A stretch of 64,000 bases of DNA, taken from contig OY756140.1 of assembly GCA_963576785.1 (NCBI GenBank), positions 1,054,001 through 1,118,000 of the forward strand. Direction: 5' to 3'. Source of the stretch: Chlorophyllum brunneum. Its lineage: Eukaryota; Basidiomycota; Agaricomycetes; Agaricales; Agaricaceae. The notes under the pieces are model-generated. The model did no database searches and was not told the origin of the DNA. It was given only the letters and a program-made list of their open reading frames with translations. Each line of letters begins with the position of its first letter. Position 1 is the first letter of the stretch. Of this stretch, positions 10,601-22,645 are shown piece after piece. Made by a program: the position numbers and the translations under genes.

Positions 10601-13600
10601 TCATTCGTCTTCGGATGACCGGTCATCGTACAGGACCACATAATCTATCTCATTCCTGTCACCTGCGGCATTCCCGGCCGACGACCCGACATCCTCCCAC
10701 AGCTCAACATCATCTGACGACGGAATACTAACCAATGAAACCTCGGAATCCGTATCGGAAACTATCCCATCAGCAGAGGATGACGAAGGCATAGACAGTG
10801 TTCCGATAGTGAGTGACCCAGCGGACACTGTTCCATTGGTAACTGTCCTTGTGCCCGCTCTCTTGACCTCACTTTGTCCTTCGACATTTGACGTACCCCC
10901 TTTACTCGACCGCTCAGGTATCAACGTGTGCACAGACTGCGGCATAATGACCAGAGATGACCCCATAGACCTATCTGACTCGTCGCTTGAATGTGCATCT
11001 GCAACAACGATACTATAGCACATCATATGTCGTCAGCAAGAAATGTCTCCCCGTTGTAAACTCACTCAATCCAAATGCTGTCACCAAATAATGCCCCGTC
11101 CCCGTCTCGGAGCCTCCAGTAGCTGACGTATCGACCAGCTACATCGGGGGCCTATTATACGAGTAAGTAACAACCATCAATATTCCGAGGCTCCAAATTG
11201 TCTATTGCACATACCTTCAATTCGCCGGTCCAGAGTTCTACCTCAGTACCCGACCTGACCATACCAACGTGCATGGCACCGTCTTTCTTGGTACCAAGCG
11301 TCTCACCTGCTACATAGGCCAATTCTGTAGTCTCTGGCCAATCATGTTCCGAGTCGTTGAGCATTCTCCAGCATTTCATAAACTCAGCACCTGGTGGAAA
11401 GATTTGTCCGTCCGAGACGGTCACGTCTTCAACGAACATGCCACTGAGATAGATCTTGATAGTGGGTTCTTTAGTAGAAAGATCAACCCTCTCCTCTTGC
11501 CCCGGCTGTTGAACCTGCTCTGGAGTAAGTGAAACGAGGTTGTCATTCTTCTCTTTGCCTTGGCTGTGCTCGGCCCTAACAGTAGGCGTATTGGCCTCTA
11601 GCTGTGGTTTCTCGACGACTTCGGCAGTCCGAGCCTCATTGGAAGACGGGGCGAGATTGAGTTTCTCCGATGACGTAAGCGAAGATAATGATTCCACACT
11701 GGACGGCGACTGATAACCACCAAGCAACATCGCAAGCGTCTGCCGGGACATTGAAACAGGCTGTATTGATTTCTGTTGCATATCCGACGACGTTTCCTGA
11801 GCTGGCGCATTCAAAAGCGTCTCCTCTCCAGTGAAAGGTGAAGAGGTGGGAATCGCACCAGAAATGATGTCAGTTCGATCTTGAGTGAAAGAATACGAGC
11901 GTGAACGCGTCAGAGGGACCAATGCCATAAGATGCGCCAGTTCAGTACCAGTACCAGGCCACGTCGAACCCTCTGGGATGCCGGGGGTATTATTGTCATT
12001 TTGAGTGGTCCTAATACGGGACGAGGCATCACCGGGAGTTGCCAGCCACTTTTTAACCCTTGTCCCGTTGGGTGTCACAGATGCAGAACCTGCATCGTTT
12101 TGGCTTATTCCTTCGGCTGACGCCGAGAGGGGACGCTGCTCTTGCAGGGGAGTACGAATGATAGAAGGTGAAATTTCATCAAGGCGGGGAACCAGTTTTG
12201 GTTCTACAGGTGTCCGGGGATTGGATCCATCAGACGAAGATGGCGCACGCATGTAACCCCAAATGAAGGGATTTCGAGTAGGTTCAAGCGGTATGGGAAC
12301 AACAGGTTGATGGCCTCCTTCGGGTACAACATCAGAAACAGACCGATGAGCGTCCCTCGGCCCGAGGTCAAGTGGAGGGAAGAGTTCATGACGGTAAACT
12401 TCCGGAATCAAACTGTCAGGCGTCTTCATCTTCAGCAGTGGGTGATTCTCGGGATGTAGAGGAATAGGGTGCGCCTCGCATACGTCGCAAAGGTCGAAGT
12501 CGGGACAATCATGATGCATACACTTGAATCGGGCTCCAGAGATTCGCTTCGTACAGACTGAGGGAAGGGTCAGAGTGATACCAGGTTGATAGTGTCTGCT
12601 TGGCGTCGGTACTCACTGTTACAGGTGGCGTAGTGGGCAGGCAAACTAGAGTGCCGATGTTCCTACAAGATGGTGATTCATGAGTGGAAAACAATGCAAG
12701 AGAGACCTAGGATCCTACAATATAGTCATCCGAATGTCGAAGTCTCGCGAAACCATGTCCCGGATGTTGTATTTCTGTAATGCTAGCCAGGAATGAGCAA
12801 TTCTGGATTCCGGTGATGACAAACATGTCACCTGAAGCAAGCTGAGCAGGTGTCAAAGTCCGGGCAATTCAGACATTTCTAAACGAACGATTGATTAGAG
12901 CCACAGGCAGTCGACATGGAATGCTCACATAACGATCTCCTTCAATGCGTGAGTCACATAAATCACACGTAGCATGATGAAAGACAACTTGAACAGGTTC
13001 TTGGACTACGTTGCGATCTTGCTCGGCATTAGACGAGCGGTCGTGAACTCTATGAACAATGACACGACCCGGCTGGGCAATCTCGAAGAACTCATGAAAA
13101 GGATTGTGTCTTTCTGTCCCCCCCAAGAGGATGCAGTGGGTACACAGATCATAATCTACGTATGATAAGTTTCAGACCCATGACATAGTGGGAGTGCTGA
13201 CCTGGACAATCGAGGCACTTGTGCCTCACACCTTCAACTGTGTTTTCACAACTATCACAAAGGACGCCATGATGGACCACTGTCCGAGCTTGAGGAGTAT
13301 GACTGATAACAGTTTCTTCGGGTGTCATGGGTGGCGGAACGAAAGGGACGATCGGAGTTGCGTTATTCCTACTAGGAGGGGATTGGTTGTTTATAGACGC
13401 TGTCCAGGGCATTGAAGCCGAAGAATCAGCTGTTGATGAAGTCTGACCCGGTAGCTGCGTTGCGAACCAAGGAGCTAGGGCTGATAACATCCCAGTTTGC
13501 CTCCACTGATGGGTTCCCATAGTTCCAAAGCAGAAAGAAGGGGTCTTGCCAGAGCAATCAGCACACTGGAAATATTGAATGTCAGCTAGTGCTGTGCAAT

Positions 13601-14453
13601 CAGGTCGAAACTCACCTCTACAGCGTGACAACGGTCGCAAACAGCCCATGTAGATTGTTTACTCTGCGCACAAATCGAACACAGTGGAGAGATTCTTTTC
13701 GCGCCAACATTGTTACTACTGCGGTCTATCGATGCCAAGGGAGGAAAGAAGGGGAGGGTTGAAAGCGGAGGCGACTGAGCTATAGCCTGCTTGCTCATAA
13801 AGCTCGTAGTGAGGATATGATCCAAATCCTGCTTGAAATCGACGATAAGTTGTTCGATGTCCTGTTTCGTGGACTGAATAGAACAACATGGACTAGGCGC
13901 AACCGGCTTCCGCCTGGAAGCCTCTGACCCATTGTCAACATCCGTGGTACACGCGATAGATGGCGTGGAATAGGTGTTAGGAGGCGGTGGAATAGGAGAC
14001 GTAGAGACCGGAATTACCACACTTGATGATCCGGCCACTGGCGTGTGAGGGGGCCAAGGGCGGGACTTGGGTGTGATGGGATCCTGGGATGTGTTCGAAG
14101 ATTTGTGGGGAGTTTCGTCGTATACAGAAAACCTCAAATGACCGAGGGGCCACACCCGCTCTTTATATGGCCCAATACTCTTCTCATAATCTTCCAGAGT
14201 GTGAACCTCTCTACCGATGAGAATCCGCCCTCCATGGGTTGCGTTTGGGGAAAATAAGAGCTTGCAGAGGTAGTAGTTATGACTGATAGGAAAGACACGA
14301 TATAGCTGTGCATTCGCAATTAGCGCTTGAGCTTAGGCGAGGCTGGGGCCAAGCACTTACCTGGTTACACAACTGCTCGAAGGTTGGGAATGTGTCGGTC
14401 GAAAACAAAAGTTTGCGAGTCTCGCCTCTATACGTCGCTTTGACTGTGAACAT
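10601..14453 (-). CDS. NBR1: NBR1-type selective autophagy receptor (PB1, ZZ fingers, NBR1/FW domain, LIR)
   Basis: Cargo receptor that links ubiquitin-marked or other cargo to Atg8 on the forming autophagosome. The first exon starts MFTVKATYRGETRKLLFS. It joins to LYRVFPISHNYYLCKLLF and GREVHTLEDYEKSIG, together a PB1 domain with the basic Lys/Arg cluster. After a Pro/Ser linker come a Cys-rich element (CSICAQSKQSTWAVCDRCH) and three ZZ zinc fingers: CDSCENTVEGVRHKCLDC, CDLCDSRIEGDRY then KCLNCPDFDTCSAC, and CTKRISGARFKCMHHDCPDF then DLCDVCEAHP. A long disordered part follows, then the NBR1 (four-tryptophan) domain: IKIYLSGMFVEDVTVSDG, FMKCWRMLNDSEHDWPE and RSGTEVELWTGELK. The C-terminus carries EIDYVVLYDD, which fits an Atg8-binding LIR/AIM (acidic residues, then Y-x-x-L). 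There is no UBA domain, as in other fungal NBR1 proteins. The many introns were joined by eye. Confidence 0.88.
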
Positions 14454-15586
14454 CCCCGTGCTCCAAACGATGGGGTCTCTGCTGGAACTAGGTGGATGGT
14501 GAAAGAACGCAGTACCCGCAGCAGTCACAGCCAATGAGACATGATATGAAGTCACCCACAATCACGTGGAGCTACGACCAAATTAGGGCGTGACGATACC
14601 AATATCCCTTGGTTCACGGTGCAACAGCATGAGTAGAAGGATACATCGACAATTTGCGGCAGCAATGTGATACAGGGCTAGAAATAGGGGCACCATGGAG
14701 ATGTTCCAATCCTCTGTGAATGACATTGATATGATGGTCGCAATCAAATTATCAAGGCTCACTGTGGGCTTCCCTTGGTCACCATATCTGAGGAGGTGTA
14801 CTTGTACATTGATGTTGGCTATATCACAAGGGCAAACGATGCAACGCCGATTTCGTATTGGGCGTGACTAGCTCACCGGAATTGGTAGGCAAAAAAATTG
14901 AAGAGCGCTGGGTTAAGCTATTCACATAACGGTGAAGACTGAGAACTGGGGACTATCGCGGAGGCTTTCGGTCGATAGGTTGATAGAGATTCAACTGTGA
15001 AACCTGTGATCAATTAAAATGGTCAATACGTCAGGATAAGAGCTTGGGGCCAGGGCAACTGCTAAAAAAAAAAGTCCGGGCCACCCACAGGAATCAACAA
15101 CTCAATATAGATTGGTGTGAGCGGATCTAACTGTTATGGGTAAGCCTCTTCTTCAGGTACTAGCCCAGTAATTTGGAGCCACTAAAAGACGTAATGAAGT
15201 CACAAGTGGAAAACCTTTAGTATGGACTTTGCCGAATGCGTGAACGACTTGTATGTAGAGTCAGAAACATCCCGTAAACAGCATGTGAATTTTTGACCTG
15301 TCAGGAGATGGCTAATAAGGGCCAACATCAGCTTTCTACAGAAAACTAACAAATCTTTACAAACCCCTTACGGTACAAATTTTAGGGTCAGCGGGCACCA
15401 CTGAAAGAATGTTGAATTTTTTCCCCTCTGAGTTCGAACCTTAGGGTGGAGAGTGTCCTGATCAGTTATGGAAAATAGCATAAATGCCATAAACCCTGAA
15501 CGTTTCTACTGTATAAAGACTGGCAGAGCTGCCGTTCCAGCATTCCCCAGCATTCCCCAACCTCCCCCAGTCTCCTAAGTTTCGAA
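14454..15586. other. Intergenic region, no gene seen, promoter elements at both ends
   Basis: About 1.1 kb. A CACGTG box at 14563-14568 lies 110 bases before the NBR1-like start. Near the other end, two copies of CATTCCCCA and a pyrimidine-rich stretch (about 15540-15575) precede the DUF6534 start. I see no gene, transposon or RNA between them. Confidence 0.5.
15512..15518 (+). promoter_or_regulatory. TATA box before the DUF6534 gene
   Basis: TATAAAG about 75 bases before the start codon at 15587, followed by a pyrimidine-rich tract. Position and context fit a fungal core promoter. Confidence 0.45.
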
Positions 15587-17169
15587 ATGGGCGATTTTGA
15601 CAAGACTGTTGGTCGGTGAATTCGGTATTGTTACGCAGGCTCCTGGCTGATCAAACCCTATTAGGTGTTCTACTGCTTGGACTGTTCTGTGAGACCTTTT
15701 TGGCCGGTTCGCCTTCTCCCTGATCTGATTTCACATCAGTGAACACATATCTCTATGGTCTTGTGACGTACCAGTTCTTGGTCTACAAGAATACAAGTAG
15801 GTTATGCGCTGATGTATCCAATTTTATCTGGCTGACTTTGCACGCTGCAGAGTTCAACGACCCACTGTGGATCAGGTACGAATAGACACCAGCTTGGATA
15901 TTCTGCGTCTAACTGTTGAATCACAGGACTATCGTGGCTTTACTTTTCGTGACCGACACGTTGCACAGTGGAGTGTAAGTAATAATCAGGTTATGCGTTC
16001 TCGTGGAGAGGATACTTATCTTTCACAGAGCAATCTACGCCGGATGGCAGATGTGGTAAGTGATTAAGTTATCTCGTCAATGGCCTGGTCACTTAGCGAG
16101 GCCCCTTGGTCAATAGCGTCACCAATTACAACCGACCCGAGGCGTTGCTCTGTGAGGAACATCCGCATCCACATCTGGAATTAACTTATATGATTTCTTA
16201 GTTGTTGGATGGACCATCCCGTTCACTGCTGTCGCGACTGCTATTGCGGCCATCTTCACCCAGTACTTCCTTTGTCATCGGTAAGTGCACATGGTGGTTC
16301 TCTCGCTTGGATAACTCACTGACAAACATCCAAGTGTTCTTCTGTTGACAAAGAGCAAGATCATTTGTGGTGTCATTGGCATTCTAAGCTTCCTCGGGTT
16401 CATATTCGGAGTATACGCTGGTATTCGCTCTGGAATTATCAATGAGTATGTATACGTAAAATGTTTGGTGGAATCTTAGTGCTCACGTGGGGCTATAGTG
16501 TCCGCCTATTCCAGCCTTTGGAGCCATTTGTTATCTGCTGGCTTGGGTTCCAGACTAGCGCAGATCTATTGATCACTGGTGTGTAATATGCTCTATCCAT
16601 TAGAGTGGCCATTGAAATCTGTCCTCAGGTGTCCTGACCTACGTCCTATCTCGTTCCCGGACTGGTTTCCGTAAGACCGACACGATTATCAACCGTCTTA
16701 TTCGAGGAGCCATCCAAACTGGACTTTTCGCCTCCATCTTTGCACTGGCGGACTTGTTCAGTTTTGTACTCCACAGGGACACAAACTTGTATGCTATGTT
16801 CGCTTACCCCATCGGCCGTATCTACACCAACGTGAGTTGACAATATCCGACTTGATGTTCAATACCCCAAGCTGAGCTTTGTTCAAGACCTTGTTGGACA
16901 CGTTGAATGCCCGCATGGACCTCAAGCAGAATGCTGGCGGTACCATGGATGCTGACAGTGGCGTAAGTAGTCCTCGTAATATTGAATGGGGAAAGATCTA
17001 ATGAGATGACCAGAACACGTACCGGCTCCAGAATCATAGCCAAACTTTAGCCGGGGCAGGGATGTCTGTCCAATCCATTCAAGTTCAGAAGGAAACCATC
17101 ACAGATGATGCCAGTATCGATAGGAAATACTCCCCCAATGATACAATCTATCCCCCGGGCCAGGTATAG
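15587..17169 (+). CDS. DUF6534-type seven-helix membrane protein
   Basis: Basidiomycete membrane protein of the DUF6534 type, function unknown. The start is MGDFDKTVG, joined by a short intron to VLLLGLFCETFLAG. Later exons read TYLYGLVTYQFLVYKNT, FNDPLWI, then TLHSGVAIYAGWQMW, then VTNYNRPEALLFVGWTIPFT. Further helices are AVATAIAAIFTQYFLCHRVF and KIICGVIGILSFLGFIFG, then ICWLGFQTSADLLITGVLTY with the family's ADxxI element, and the conserved loop GFRKTDTIINRLIRGAIQTG. Next is the YAMFAYPIGRIYTNTLLDTLNAR helix end (shown in part: IGRIYTNTLLDTLNARMDL). The C-terminal tail is polar and ends YPPGQV. About ten introns were placed by frame. The acceptor near 16117 rather than an earlier one gives the conserved VTNYNRPEAL. 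Confidence 0.82.
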
Positions 17170-17239
17170 AAAGCCCCAGGTTGGGGCTTGTGGAATAATG
17201 TTGGTGGTGGTAGATGCAATTTTCGTAGATCTGTTTCTA

Positions 17240-17247
17240 TGACGTCA
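17240..17247. promoter_or_regulatory. TGACGTCA (CRE/ATF-type) site before ABZ2
   Basis: Perfect palindrome 76 bases before the ABZ2 start codon, in the 153-base gap after the DUF6534 gene. The same octamer occurs in the RhoGEF/RIB7 promoter and in the coiled-coil/ARMT1 promoter. Confidence 0.45.
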
Positions 17248-17322
17248 GCTTAACTTGGGTATATTTGATCGATCGAACCCGCGTAATGAACGAACTACTC
17301 TTTCTCAACTTATCTCATTCCA

Positions 17323-18182
17323 ATGGCTGAGGGCAAAGAGTACAGCCTCTTTACAACTACGAGACATGACGAGGGCCTGGCTAAGTTGTCGTGGAATAAC
17401 GACGACAGTGGATCCTGTGCCTTTCTTCTCCTCCCGTATCACTTTCAACGCCTCGTTAACGCAACTCGGGACCATGAATGGCCAGAGGCTCAGAAAGCTC
17501 TGCAAGAATACGACAACTTCAAATCCCTCTGTATAAATACTGTTGAGGATTACAAGGCGTCAAATAATGTTGAAGGGAAAGCTCTTAGGGTAGGTTTTAC
17601 TCATATCCTCTTGAACTGGGACTTGGGCTTAATTCTGCACAGTTGCGAGTTGCAATCAACCGCCATGGCGTTTTCCAGCCCACGTGTACGCCAGTCCCTC
17701 CTTTTACCACAGACCCGAGTCTTCTGGCACACGGGGACCCTTCGAGCAACCCCCCGAGCAATGTGATAGAAGTTCGACTTGACCCAGCACCAACCATACC
17801 TTCGCTCTTTACCAGGACTAAGACCACAGTTCGAGGTCATTACGAAGAAGCTCGTACTCGAAGTGGCATCCCAGCCACGACATCACCTCAAGGCCCTGGC
17901 TTTGAGGTCCTCCTGAGGGATAAGGACAATCATATACTCGAGTCCAGTATATATAACGTTGCATTCCGACGGTCAGGGCGATGGGTGACACCCCACGCCA
18001 AATATGGGTGTCTTCCAGGTGTATTTCGGAGGTTCCTTCTTACGCAAGGCCTCGTTGACGAGGACCAGAACGATACAATTGTCAAGGGTGATGTGAAGGA
18101 CGGGGAATACGTTCTGTTGTGTAATGGAGCCCAGGGTTGTCGACTGGGAAAGATTTATTTAGCCGGACAAGCCGCTCAGTAG
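17323..18182 (+). CDS. ABZ2: Aminodeoxychorismate lyase (class IV aminotransferase fold)
   Basis: PLP enzyme that removes pyruvate from 4-amino-4-deoxychorismate to give p-aminobenzoate for folate. The start is MAEGKEYSLFTTTRHDEG. One intron (from about 17590 to 17641) separates the N-terminal exon from LRVAINRHGVFQPTCTPV. The fold-type-IV core is visible: RTKTTVRGHYEEARTRSG holds the likely PLP lysine, then ILESSIYNVAFRRSGRWVTP, then CLPGVFRRFLLTQGLV, and finally DGEYVLLCNGAQGCRLGKIY near the end. The length (about 265 residues) is slightly shorter than yeast Abz2. The stop codon lies on top of the end of the opposite-strand UTP13 gene (7 shared bases). Para-aminobenzoate supply is the expected role. 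Other class IV enzymes are possible but the C-terminal CNG.QGCR.GKI motif favours ABZ2. Confidence 0.85.
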
Positions 18183-21178
18183 GCTTCTACTTCTATCCTG
18201 TAATCTGCATCATCCGCATCAAACATGCCATCGTCCATCTCTCCTAGAATGTAATCGATAACATAGCTCTCCTGCAATAGTCGATCCACTTTAGATAGAT
18301 GTCGTTCGGTATATGGAATAATTGCTTCGATTAATTCCTTCATCGCCGCCATTCCAGGTTTTCCAATGATTGACGATACCTCCTTCATGTCAGCAAACGA
18401 TTTGACTGCTACCTCGTCTTCGAAGAGTCGCATAACATCATCCGCGGACCGAAGTTTGACAACGGCGAAGAGTATCCTTTGAGCAACGTCACTCGTTTTC
18501 GCGTTTGAGTTCCAATTACGCACGAAGGAGAGGAGACGTGCAAGGTCCGGAGTCGCAAGTGTACGAATGACTTCGTCAACGAGAGCGTTCCCCGTGTAAC
18601 TCCCCAAGGGAGCTTCTTCAGGACTAGACAATGCTATGTCTTTGAAAACGGAATACAACCTGCCAGGCTGATTCGTCGCTAGAGCAAGCTCCAGTGCCTT
18701 CCTGTAGTCCCTTAGCGCGACGTAGTTCAAGAAGTCTTGATCCCTTTACCCTCATTTAGTAACCACATCAAAGGGTTGCTGATTCTTGGCACTTACTTGG
18801 CAACCATCTCAGTTCGCCTGCTCTCTTTCTCCGCAGCCTCTACCTCCGTTGAGTCTTCCCAAAAGGTGACCACAGAGTCCGCACTACCAGAAACAATCGT
18901 TCTATCATCTGGACTGATTGCCAGTGCCCAAACCTAGGATCTGGTTCAGTCTACGCGGTCAGAAAGGTGGTGAACCGAGACCCGCCTTATCTTCGTGGTT
19001 GTCAAGTGTCGTGATGCACTCTTCATCTTGGATATTCCAGACCTTTACAAGGCCGTCCGATGCGGAAGTCACGAGTTGTAGTCCCACCGTCAAAAAATCC
19101 ACCCGCAGCACCGAGTTTGTGTGGCCTTCAAAGGTTTTGATACATGTGAAGTCATCTAAATTCCACAGCTTGACCATCTTGTCTCCACTGCCAGTAGCAA
19201 CGAGCCGGTCAGTCGGGCTGAACTTTACGGTCCAAATACCCCGTTTGTGACCTTTGCATGTACCCAGGAGCTTCAATTCTCCCCGGGCTGCCGAATTCTT
19301 GGATTCAGGGGTGTAAATAATTGCATAGATCTTGGCTGTCCGATCCTGTGAGCCAGATACCAGAAGTCGGTTATTGGGAGCGACATCAAGCGAGTTGATG
19401 TCTTTGTCGTGCGCTTTGAATGTGGTCAGGCTATGACACCGAGCTGCCTTCTGATTTGACGAAGCCTCCAGCTGTCCTCCGAGAGCAACCAGATCCCACA
19501 TCTTAATGGTGCGATCCTGGCTGCCAGTAAACATAAACGACAATGACCCTGAGTCCTCCTGGCGTTGACGAGGCATTGCAATAGCACCAACGCTCTCGGC
19601 ATGCCCTTCGCAAACACCAATGCAAGAATAACCCCATCCCTCAAGGTCCTCCGATGTCGAAGTTGCCCATATGCGGGCCGTTTTATCCTTACTACCACTC
19701 GCTAGTAATTTGCCATCAGCAGAGCTGGTGACAGCTAAAACAATTTCCGAATGACCCTCCAGTAATCGAGCGTCAAAATCTTTGGTGTCATATACACGGA
19801 TCAACGAGGAGTTGGTAGCAAGTGCAAGATAGGGGCTTTGCGACACTCCAGTGGACGAAGGAGAGGAGAGGAACGTGGCATCGATGATTTCGTCATTGTA
19901 GCCGACGAGATGTCGCGTGAGTTTACCAGTCGGCAACGAATAACAAAGTATGTTCTGGTCTGCGTGGACGGAAGCAAGGGTAGATGTCGCAGGCACATAT
20001 CTGCGAAGGATGATTCAGAATACTCCCAAAACCAGATCACCTCAAAAGCTTACAGCACATCAGTGATTTGCCGCTGGTCCTCGTGGTCGTCACATTCCCT
20101 ACCCGATCGCCATAAGACCTCTCCACTTTGTCCATCCCAAATCTTCATCACACCCTTTGAACCCCCAGTATAGAAACGGAGGCTGGTTGCCTTCCTGTCA
20201 GATATAGGGATTTTTTGTTCGGCAGGTAAAAAACCTGCAGCCTCGGCACGTTCTAGCAGGGGTATTGTCTTTACAAGCACAGGACACATTGCAGGTGTAG
20301 CCGACTTTTTTTTTGAGGAGCGACTTGACGAGGCTTTTGCAGACAGGTCCCAAAGCATAGCAACGGAATCTCGTCCAGCAGAGATCAGCCAACGCCCGTC
20401 CTGAGAGAGATCAAGCCCTCGGGGAACAGAAACATGCCCCTCAAGCACCGCCTCAGGCTTTCCGCCAGTAGAAGAAGTCGAAGCACCGCTGCTCAGGTTG
20501 AATATCCGAATGTGAGTATCGACTGAAGCAGTGATAAGTCGCATAGTCGGGGTTTCGAGGGAAGACGAGTCATTCGGAAAATGGAAAGCCAAAGCGCTGA
20601 CTACACCCCCATGACCTTTGAATACGTGCGTGACGAATCCGCGGTGCACATCCCAGACCTTTACAACACCATCGGCGGAACCAGAGGCAAGATAAGTCGA
20701 GGTAGGGTCCACTTGGCAGACGTGGACAGGAGAATCGTGGGCTCGCGCGATTGTTCGAATGGGTTGAACCCGTTTGTTCGACACTGAAGAGGTAGGAGGT
20801 ATCCCGTAAAGTTGAAGAGATAAAGAGGCAGAAAATGCAACGAGGTGAGTGCCTTTCGGAGTCACACATAACGAATGGATCGTTTGAGAGTCCTTTACTT
20901 ATCATAAGCGAGAGCACTAAAGAGCAAATATAACCAACACTCACGCATAAAAACCTACAGATCTCAGAACCAGTTTCGATGCTGGTCAACAGAACATCCT
21001 CTCCAACACAGGTTACGATTCTCGACCCGTCAGGTGTAAAAGTTGTCGGACCAGATGTATAGATTGGACGCAGTGATCGCACATTCTTGAAACTGCAGAC
21101 ATCAGATGACAATGGAGTATTTACTCTTCGAAGACTTACGCGGCTTTGAGCAATGGTCGCGCCTGTCCAGGAGCCATG
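18176..21178 (-). CDS. UTP13: UTP13/TBL3-type WD40 protein of the small-subunit processome
   Basis: Nucleolar WD40 protein of the UtpB complex, needed for early 18S pre-rRNA processing. The start is MAPGQARPLLKAAFKNVR. The next segments IYTSGPTTFTPDGSRIVTC and SGSADGVVKVWDVHRGFVTH begin a double beta-propeller. Repeats follow with typical endings: STYLASGSADGVVKVWD, RWLISAGRDSVAMLWDL, GGSKGVMKIWD, KLLASGSKDKTARIWATS, FMFTGSQDRTIKMWDLV, LLVSGSQDRTAKIYA, LVATGSGDKMVKLWNLDD and LVTSASDGLVKVWNIQDEE. The C-terminal helical Utp13 domain reads LRDYRKALELALATNQPGRL, then LLSFVRNWNSNAKTSDVAQR and IIPYTERHLSKVDRLLQES. A Lys/Ser-rich loop (KASSSRSSKKKSATP) lies between propeller blades. The stop is inside the last codons of ABZ2 on the other strand, so the two transcripts must overlap. 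Confidence 0.92.
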
Positions 21179-21466
21179 ATCAAAAATCAAAGGATGTATC
21201 AAACCGTAAAAACTGTGTTTGTTGTTATTTGGTCGTATCAGTGTAACTAGGTATAATGCACATACAAGATCTACATAAAACTGAGCAGTTGGGGGTGGGT
21301 GATCCATAGTCGTATATGTCTATGCATTCTGGGTAAGGGGTAATCCATCGATCCAAAACCTAGCATCGCGAAACGTATGACACAGGTCGCATAAATCCCT
21401 TGCGACCGTGTGAATGCACAAAAGTGTGAATATTGGGCACAGAAGATGGAGTAAATAATGGACGGA
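21179..21466. promoter_or_regulatory. Short UTP13 upstream region / forkhead gene 3' end
   Basis: 288 bases between two same-strand genes. It must hold the UTP13 promoter and the 3' end of the forkhead gene. No specific site stands out. Confidence 0.35.
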
Positions 21467-22645
21467 TTATGAGGGATGTCGTGAATATTGCGGGTGGGAA
21501 CTCCTGAGTGCATCCTCGGCATTTCTCCTCCTCGCTAGTTCGTCATCGACCGCTCTCTCTGCCTCGCGTCTTCTACGTCGTTCATGCTCTAGAAGAACCT
21601 CTGTTTCCCTAAGCAATGAACGCGTCCTAGATGCATCTGCTTGTGCCTGAGCCAGCTGCTCAGACAACCTGAGAGAGACCGACACTGCTTCGGCGGACTG
21701 TCGGCGCAAGCTTCCTATCTCCATTTGCATACGTTCAATCAGGCTTTCTGAGTTTTTGTCAAGACTTGCAAAGGGCGGTAATGCATAGGACTGCATCGTT
21801 GACGGTATGTAACTGCTACTTGCAACTGTATTGGGCCGTCGATCGTGTCGCCCCGCAGTCATCTCCTCCTCACTTTCGTAAGAAGAGTCGTCGCTAGTTT
21901 CATCCTGAGTCGATTTCATGTCCTCCTCATTGTCATCGTCATCGTCGTCCGACTGAATCTCGGTTTCTGGAGGTGAAGCAGGAGACGATTTGCGTGGCCT
22001 GCCACGCCTCTTAGTGCCACTGGTCTCTGCCTTTGAGGTACGGCCCCGTTTACGAGGCCGCTTGGTTCCAGGGGGCGCGGCGAGGTTGACGGTCCAGTAC
22101 GAACCGAAGCCTGGGTCTGTTACGGGACGGGGTTGCCTTTCGAAGAGGCGATTGAGAGAGAGGTGATGACGAACCGATTGCTATCCAGCAGTGTGCATAA
22201 GTGCTAATTCTGAAGGGGAACAAAGGGATGAAACTACCTTCCATGTAGGGCCAGCTGTTCGGTAATAAGGATATTTGGCCTCCATGGCAGCATAAATTTC
22301 GCGAATCGTAAGACGTTTTTTGGGACTGCCGAGAATTGCGCATCGGAGGATAACAGGAAGAGTGTGCTGTGGGCGACCATCGGTGTCTGGGAGGCAATCT
22401 AGTGTGTCTGGACAATCGGGGTGCATTCTGTGTTCGTGTTTTGAGGTATCCTCTTGAAGATCAACGGTGGCAGGACCATTGGAGGACGGTGACGAGGGCT
22501 CTACTGACGACTGGTGTTCCATGCTTACGACCAAACTGGGAGTGGATTGTGATGAACAATGGGAAAGAAGTGGAGAAGGGGAAACAAACTTGTCTGAAGG
22601 GCTTTGATCATTATCCGGGTTGAGGATGCTGACAAGACTGGACAT
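21467..22645 (-). CDS. Forkhead transcription factor with AT-hook-like motif and coiled coil
   Basis: DNA-binding regulator. I take the start at 22645 (MSSLVSILNPDND); an in-frame ATG at 22684 would add 13 residues. The forkhead domain runs HTLPVILRCAILGSPKKRLT, then IREIYAAMEAKYPYYRTAGP, then TWKQSVRHHLSLNRLFER and DPGFGSYWTVNL, with the recognition helix SVRHHLSLN intact and a 55-70 base intron just after TWK. Next come a basic region (KRPRKRGRTSKAE) and an AT-hook-like KRRGRPRKSS, then an acidic run (SDDDDDDNEED). The C-terminal 100 residues form a coiled coil (ESLIERMQMEIGSLRRQSAE, LLEHERRRRREAERAVDDEL). It resembles fungal Sep1/Fkh-type factors but lacks a visible FHA domain, so I give no symbol. 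Confidence 0.88.

Noticed and set aside
15425..15460. tRNA-like TTCGAACC string
   Set aside because: No acceptor stem or anticodon arm can be formed at the correct spacing on either strand.
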